Assembly (NCBI GenBank): GCA_949287785.1
Contig: CASEHR010000030.1
Span: forward strand, 1 to 8,819
Direction: 5' to 3'
DNA from: an uncultured Bacillota bacterium
GTDB taxonomy: Bacteria > Bacillota_I > Bacilli_A > Erysipelotrichales > Erysipelotrichaceae
Length of the DNA: 8,819 nt
The translations under genes were made by a program, and so were the position numbers. Position 1 is the first letter of the stretch; the number at the start of each line of letters is the position of its first letter. The notes under the pieces are model-generated. The model ran no database searches, was not told the origin of the DNA, and saw only the letters and a list, made by a program, of their open reading frames with translations. Of this stretch, positions 7,049 through 8,819 are shown one piece after another.

Positions 7049-7516
7049 ATGGCAGATAACAAATATTACATTACAGAAGAAGGCCTTCAACAATTAAAGG
7101 AAGAGCTGGATCGCTTAGTACACGAGACAAGAGCTGAAGTCATCGAGGAGTTGAAAGAAGCGCGAGCTCAAGGCGACTTATCCGAAAATGCCGATTATGA
7201 TGCTGCACGTGATCGTCAAGCCCAGGTCGAAGCGAGAATCAAGCAGGTCGAAGAACTCATCAACAATGCCGAGATCATCAAGAGCGGATCTGATACCCGT
7301 TACGTCCGTGTCGGTTCTACAGTTGAAATTGAAGAGCTTGATACAAAAGCACTCAGCACATACACGATCGTCGGTACTATTGAAGCAGATCCTTTAAATG
7401 GTAAACTATCCAATGTCACACCGCTGGCGGAAGCGATTCTTGACCAAAAAGTCGGCGATATCGTCACAGTTAAGGTTGATGAGCCTTATAAAGTAAAGAT
7501 CATAGCCGTCAAATAA
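7049..7516 (+). CDS. greA: Transcription elongation factor GreA
   Basis: Rescues backtracked RNA polymerase by entering the secondary channel and stimulating cleavage of the transcript 3' end. The 155 residues are typical (E. coli 158). The N-terminal coiled coil spans about 10-75, and its tip reads GDLSENADYDAARDRQ with both acidic residues needed for cleavage, D43 and E46. The C-terminal FKBP-like domain carries VRVGSTVEIEEL, NVTPLAEAIL and KVGDIVTVKV. TGGAGGAA (7039-7046) precedes the ATG. The TAA stop is part of the terminator stem. The order udk-greA matches B. subtilis. Confidence 0.97.
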   Translation: MADNKYYITEEGLQQLKEELDRLVHETRAEVIEELKEARAQGDLSENADYDAARDRQAQVEARIKQVEELINNAEIIKSGSDTRYVRVGSTVEIEELDTKALSTYTIVGTIEADPLNGKLSNVTPLAEAILDQKVGDIVTVKVDEPYKVKIIAVK

Positions 7517-7539
7517 TCCTAATTTATTAGGATTTTTTT
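7515..7539 (+). terminator. Intrinsic terminator of greA / end of operon
   Basis: An 8-bp stem, AATCCTAA (7515-7522) with TTAGGATT (7527-7534), has loop TTTA and is followed by T through 7539. The 5' arm begins with the last two bases of the greA stop codon. The stem is AT-rich but the T tract is strong. Confidence 0.85.
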
Positions 7540-7552
7540 GTAGTTATTACTT

Positions 7553-7602
7553 AGACCAAGCAGAAGTACTATGAAAAAGAAGATTCTTTTACTGCTTGGT
7601 CT
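7553..7602 (+). repeat. Perfect 11-bp inverted repeat around the start codon, followed by a T tract
   Basis: AGACCAAGCAG (7553-7563) is the exact reverse complement of CTGCTTGGTCT (7592-7602). A second short stem nests inside, AAAAGA (7575-7580) with TCTTTT (7585-7590) around AGAT. The start codon at 7571-7573 lies in the internal loop. T-rich sequence follows the outer stem (7602-7611, broken by one C). It could act as a second terminator or attenuator, or as a hairpin that limits translation; the sequence alone cannot decide. The repeat itself is certain. Confidence 0.6.
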
Positions 7603-8284
7603 TTTTCTTTTGATCCTTTACCTTATCAATTATCTGGCCGAAAGTCAAAACGAAAAGATAGCGATCGATTGTAAACCGAATATTCCACCTATTATCAAAA
7701 AAGATGATGAAGTGATTATTCAAGAGGGAGATATCTTTCATCCGGAGCTTTTTGTCGAAGTAATATATCCTTTTGACAACAAGATTATTTTCGATCATTC
7801 ATTCGATACAACGATGACCGGTGTTCAAACAATTCCCTTCAGCGTTGAATACGGTTATGAACTTCTTTTCTCTTCATTTGATCTGAGAATTATCAAAAGG
7901 GAGAAAGAAGTGGTAACAGTCGAGAAAATCGTTGAAAAAATAATCGAAGTACCTGGTGATACATCAGTGAATCATGGTGAAGGAAAAGATGATGAAACGT
8001 TGATTGATAATAATGATATCATCGATGACAATAAAGATATCATCTATGAAGAAGAGGTCATCCGACAACCGATCGAAGACCAGCCTTATTTCAATAGCAG
8101 ACCAGATATTTCGATTGCCAGGAACAGTGATCTTCAGACCTTGACCAGAATGCTGGCGGATGTTGATACCAATGTTCAGGTCAGTATCGATTACAGTAAC
8201 GTCAATCTATCGGAGTGCGGCACATATCCCGTTTACTATTACACAGATATCGGTGAATATATGATCAATGTAACCGTATATTAG
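7571..8284 (+). CDS. Membrane-anchored extracytoplasmic protein with two Ig-like segments, unrecognised
   Basis: I do not recognise this 237-residue protein. It starts with three lysines and a hydrophobic helix (about 5-22) without a lipobox or clear cleavage site, so it is probably a signal anchor with the rest outside. Residues about 45-108 have the pattern of bacterial Ig-like (DUF5011-type) domains: VIIQEGDIFHPELFVEV, a D-rich turn, then TGVQTIPFSVEYG. Residues 109-170 form a linker that begins with a charged repeat (EVVTVEKIVEKIIEV) and continues very acidic, rich in D, E and N. Residues about 172-237 look like a second Ig-like unit ending CGTYPVYYYTDIGEY. The only two cysteines visible, C34 and C216, could pair. 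The ATG has only a weak ribosome binding site (AGAAG) and lies in the loop of a large inverted repeat. It occupies the place after greA held by yrrS in B. subtilis but is not obviously YrrS. Confidence 0.75.
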   Translation: MKKKILLLLGLFLLILYLINYLAESQNEKIAIDCKPNIPPIIKKDDEVIIQEGDIFHPELFVEVIYPFDNKIIFDHSFDTTMTGVQTIPFSVEYGYELLFSSFDLRIIKREKEVVTVEKIVEKIIEVPGDTSVNHGEGKDDETLIDNNDIIDDNKDIIYEEEVIRQPIEDQPYFNSRPDISIARNSDLQTLTRMLADVDTNVQVSIDYSNVNLSECGTYPVYYYTDIGEYMINVTVY

Positions 8285-8328
8285 GATTTTCCGAAAATAC
8301 ATCCTTATAAATGTTTGAAGGAGGGTGT

Positions 8329-8819
8329 ATGCGTAAATTAATATTGCTTACTATTTGTTTGTTGCTTTGTACATTGATATCTGTTCCTGTAAATATTCAT
8401 GCAGAAGAATGGGACCCCGGGATCGTGACTGAAAATGAAGATTGGTTCTTTGATATGGAAAATGTCCATACCGTCAAAATGACGTATCCGGAAGAGAGAA
8501 TTATTGAACTGCACAAGATGTATTATAAACCGCTGAAGGAAACTGTATTCTGTTTACATCCGATGCGGCCGGCTGACGCTGATGCCGGGTATAAAATTTT
8601 TACTTGGATGAGTCGGAACAATACCTATACTCAGGCCCAGAGCATTGAACTCGCTAAGATTGTTACTGCTTATAAGATGCTCGAGCCGGATCACAAAGCT
8701 AATCTTACGACGACGGAGTATTATGCAGCGGCAGCCTTTTTGATCTATTCAACTTTGTATTACGACTTCGATGAACAGATCAAATATACATTCGATACAA
8801 CCGATCCTGCCAGTACATA
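8329..8819 (+). CDS. Exported surface protein with a probable thioester-domain-like region (3' end outside window)
   Basis: Only the first 163 codons are present; the frame runs off the right edge. AAGGAGG (8318-8324) lies four bases before the ATG. A signal peptide is clear: MRK, a hydrophobic core (4-22) and an IHA/EE cleavage site after A25. The mature part contains VFCLHP (73-78), then IVTAYKML (111-118), then TTTEYYAAAAFLIYS (127-141). This order resembles the thioester (TED/TQXA) domains of Gram-positive adhesins, where a Cys in a YCI-like motif bonds to the Gln of an AAQ-LIW-like motif. Here C75 fits, but the position expected to hold Gln is A136, and the usual Trp is Tyr. The family call is from pattern memory. 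A C-terminal sorting signal cannot be checked. It lies 44 nt after the previous gene with no terminator seen between, so the two may be cotranscribed. Confidence 0.7.
   Translation, partial: MRKLILLTICLLLCTLISVPVNIHAEEWDPGIVTENEDWFFDMENVHTVKMTYPEERIIELHKMYYKPLKETVFCLHPMRPADADAGYKIFTWMSRNNTYTQAQSIELAKIVTAYKMLEPDHKANLTTTEYYAAAAFLIYSTLYYDFDEQIKYTFDTTDPAST

Noticed and set aside
7545..7575. Promoter for the 7571 gene between the greA terminator and its ATG
   Set aside because: Only weak hexamers were found (TATTAC, TACTAT), with poor or badly spaced -35 matches. The start they imply would be at or within the gene's beginning.
8306..8311. TATAAA as a -10 box for the 8329 gene
   Set aside because: The predicted start would fall on the ribosome binding site, and no -35 box lies at a suitable distance.
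1..8819. CRISPR array, insertion sequence, prophage, tRNA or rRNA genes
   Set aside because: No regularly spaced repeats, transposase motifs, terminal repeats or tRNA-like folds were seen on reading both strands by eye; a tRNA or Rfam scan was not possible.

Overview
The window is a stretch of chromosomal housekeeping genes from a low-GC Gram-positive bacterium (Bacillota). Every gene lies on the + strand. The gene order matches the recD2 - alaS - ireB/reoM (yrzL) - ruvX (yrrK) - yrzB - mltG (yrrL) - udk - greA neighbourhood of Bacillus and its relatives. The T-box leader in front of alaS and the AGGAGG-type ribosome binding sites agree with that. Several genes end in TGA or TAG as well as TAA, so the code looks standard (TGA is a stop, unlike in Mycoplasma). 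Protein sequence style and the surface-protein gene at the right end fit an Erysipelotrichia-like host, but that is an impression from memory and not a placement.

Layout. (1) 1-1460 is the C-terminal part of the helicase RecD2, cut by the window's left edge. (2) 1432-1668 holds a promoter whose -10 box contains the recD2 stop codon, then a compact alanine T-box leader (specifier GCC) with a terminator that overlaps the antiterminator. (3) 1669-4290 is alaS, closed by an intrinsic terminator at 4298-4323. (4) 4410-7014 is a tightly packed operon: ireB/reoM, ruvX, yrzB, mltG, udk. Its junctions are a 1-nt overlap, a 2-nt gap, a 17-nt overlap and an 8-nt gap. (5) 7049-7516 is greA, probably with an extra promoter, closed by a terminator whose stem starts in the stop codon. 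(6) 7571-8284 is a membrane-anchored extracytoplasmic protein that I do not recognise, with two Ig-like beta segments joined by an acidic linker. (7) 8329-8819 is the start of an exported protein that resembles the thioester (TED) domains of Gram-positive surface adhesins; it is cut by the right edge.

How the genes fit together. The alaS leader ties enzyme supply to uncharged tRNA-Ala. The ireB-to-greA block mixes cell-wall control (the ReoM/IreB kinase target and the glycan terminase MltG) with RNA and nucleotide functions (RuvX, Udk, GreA), as in other Bacillota. The genes that lie between mltG and udk in Bacillus subtilis (yrrM, yrrN, yrrO) are absent. The last two genes leave the conserved cluster and look like lineage-specific envelope or surface functions.

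I see no clearly new multi-gene system, no CRISPR array, no mobile element and no tRNA or rRNA. The points most worth a second look are a perfect 11-bp inverted repeat bracketing the start codon at 7571 and followed by a T tract, a TED-like domain that appears to lack its bond-forming glutamine, and the unrecognised Ig-like anchored protein.
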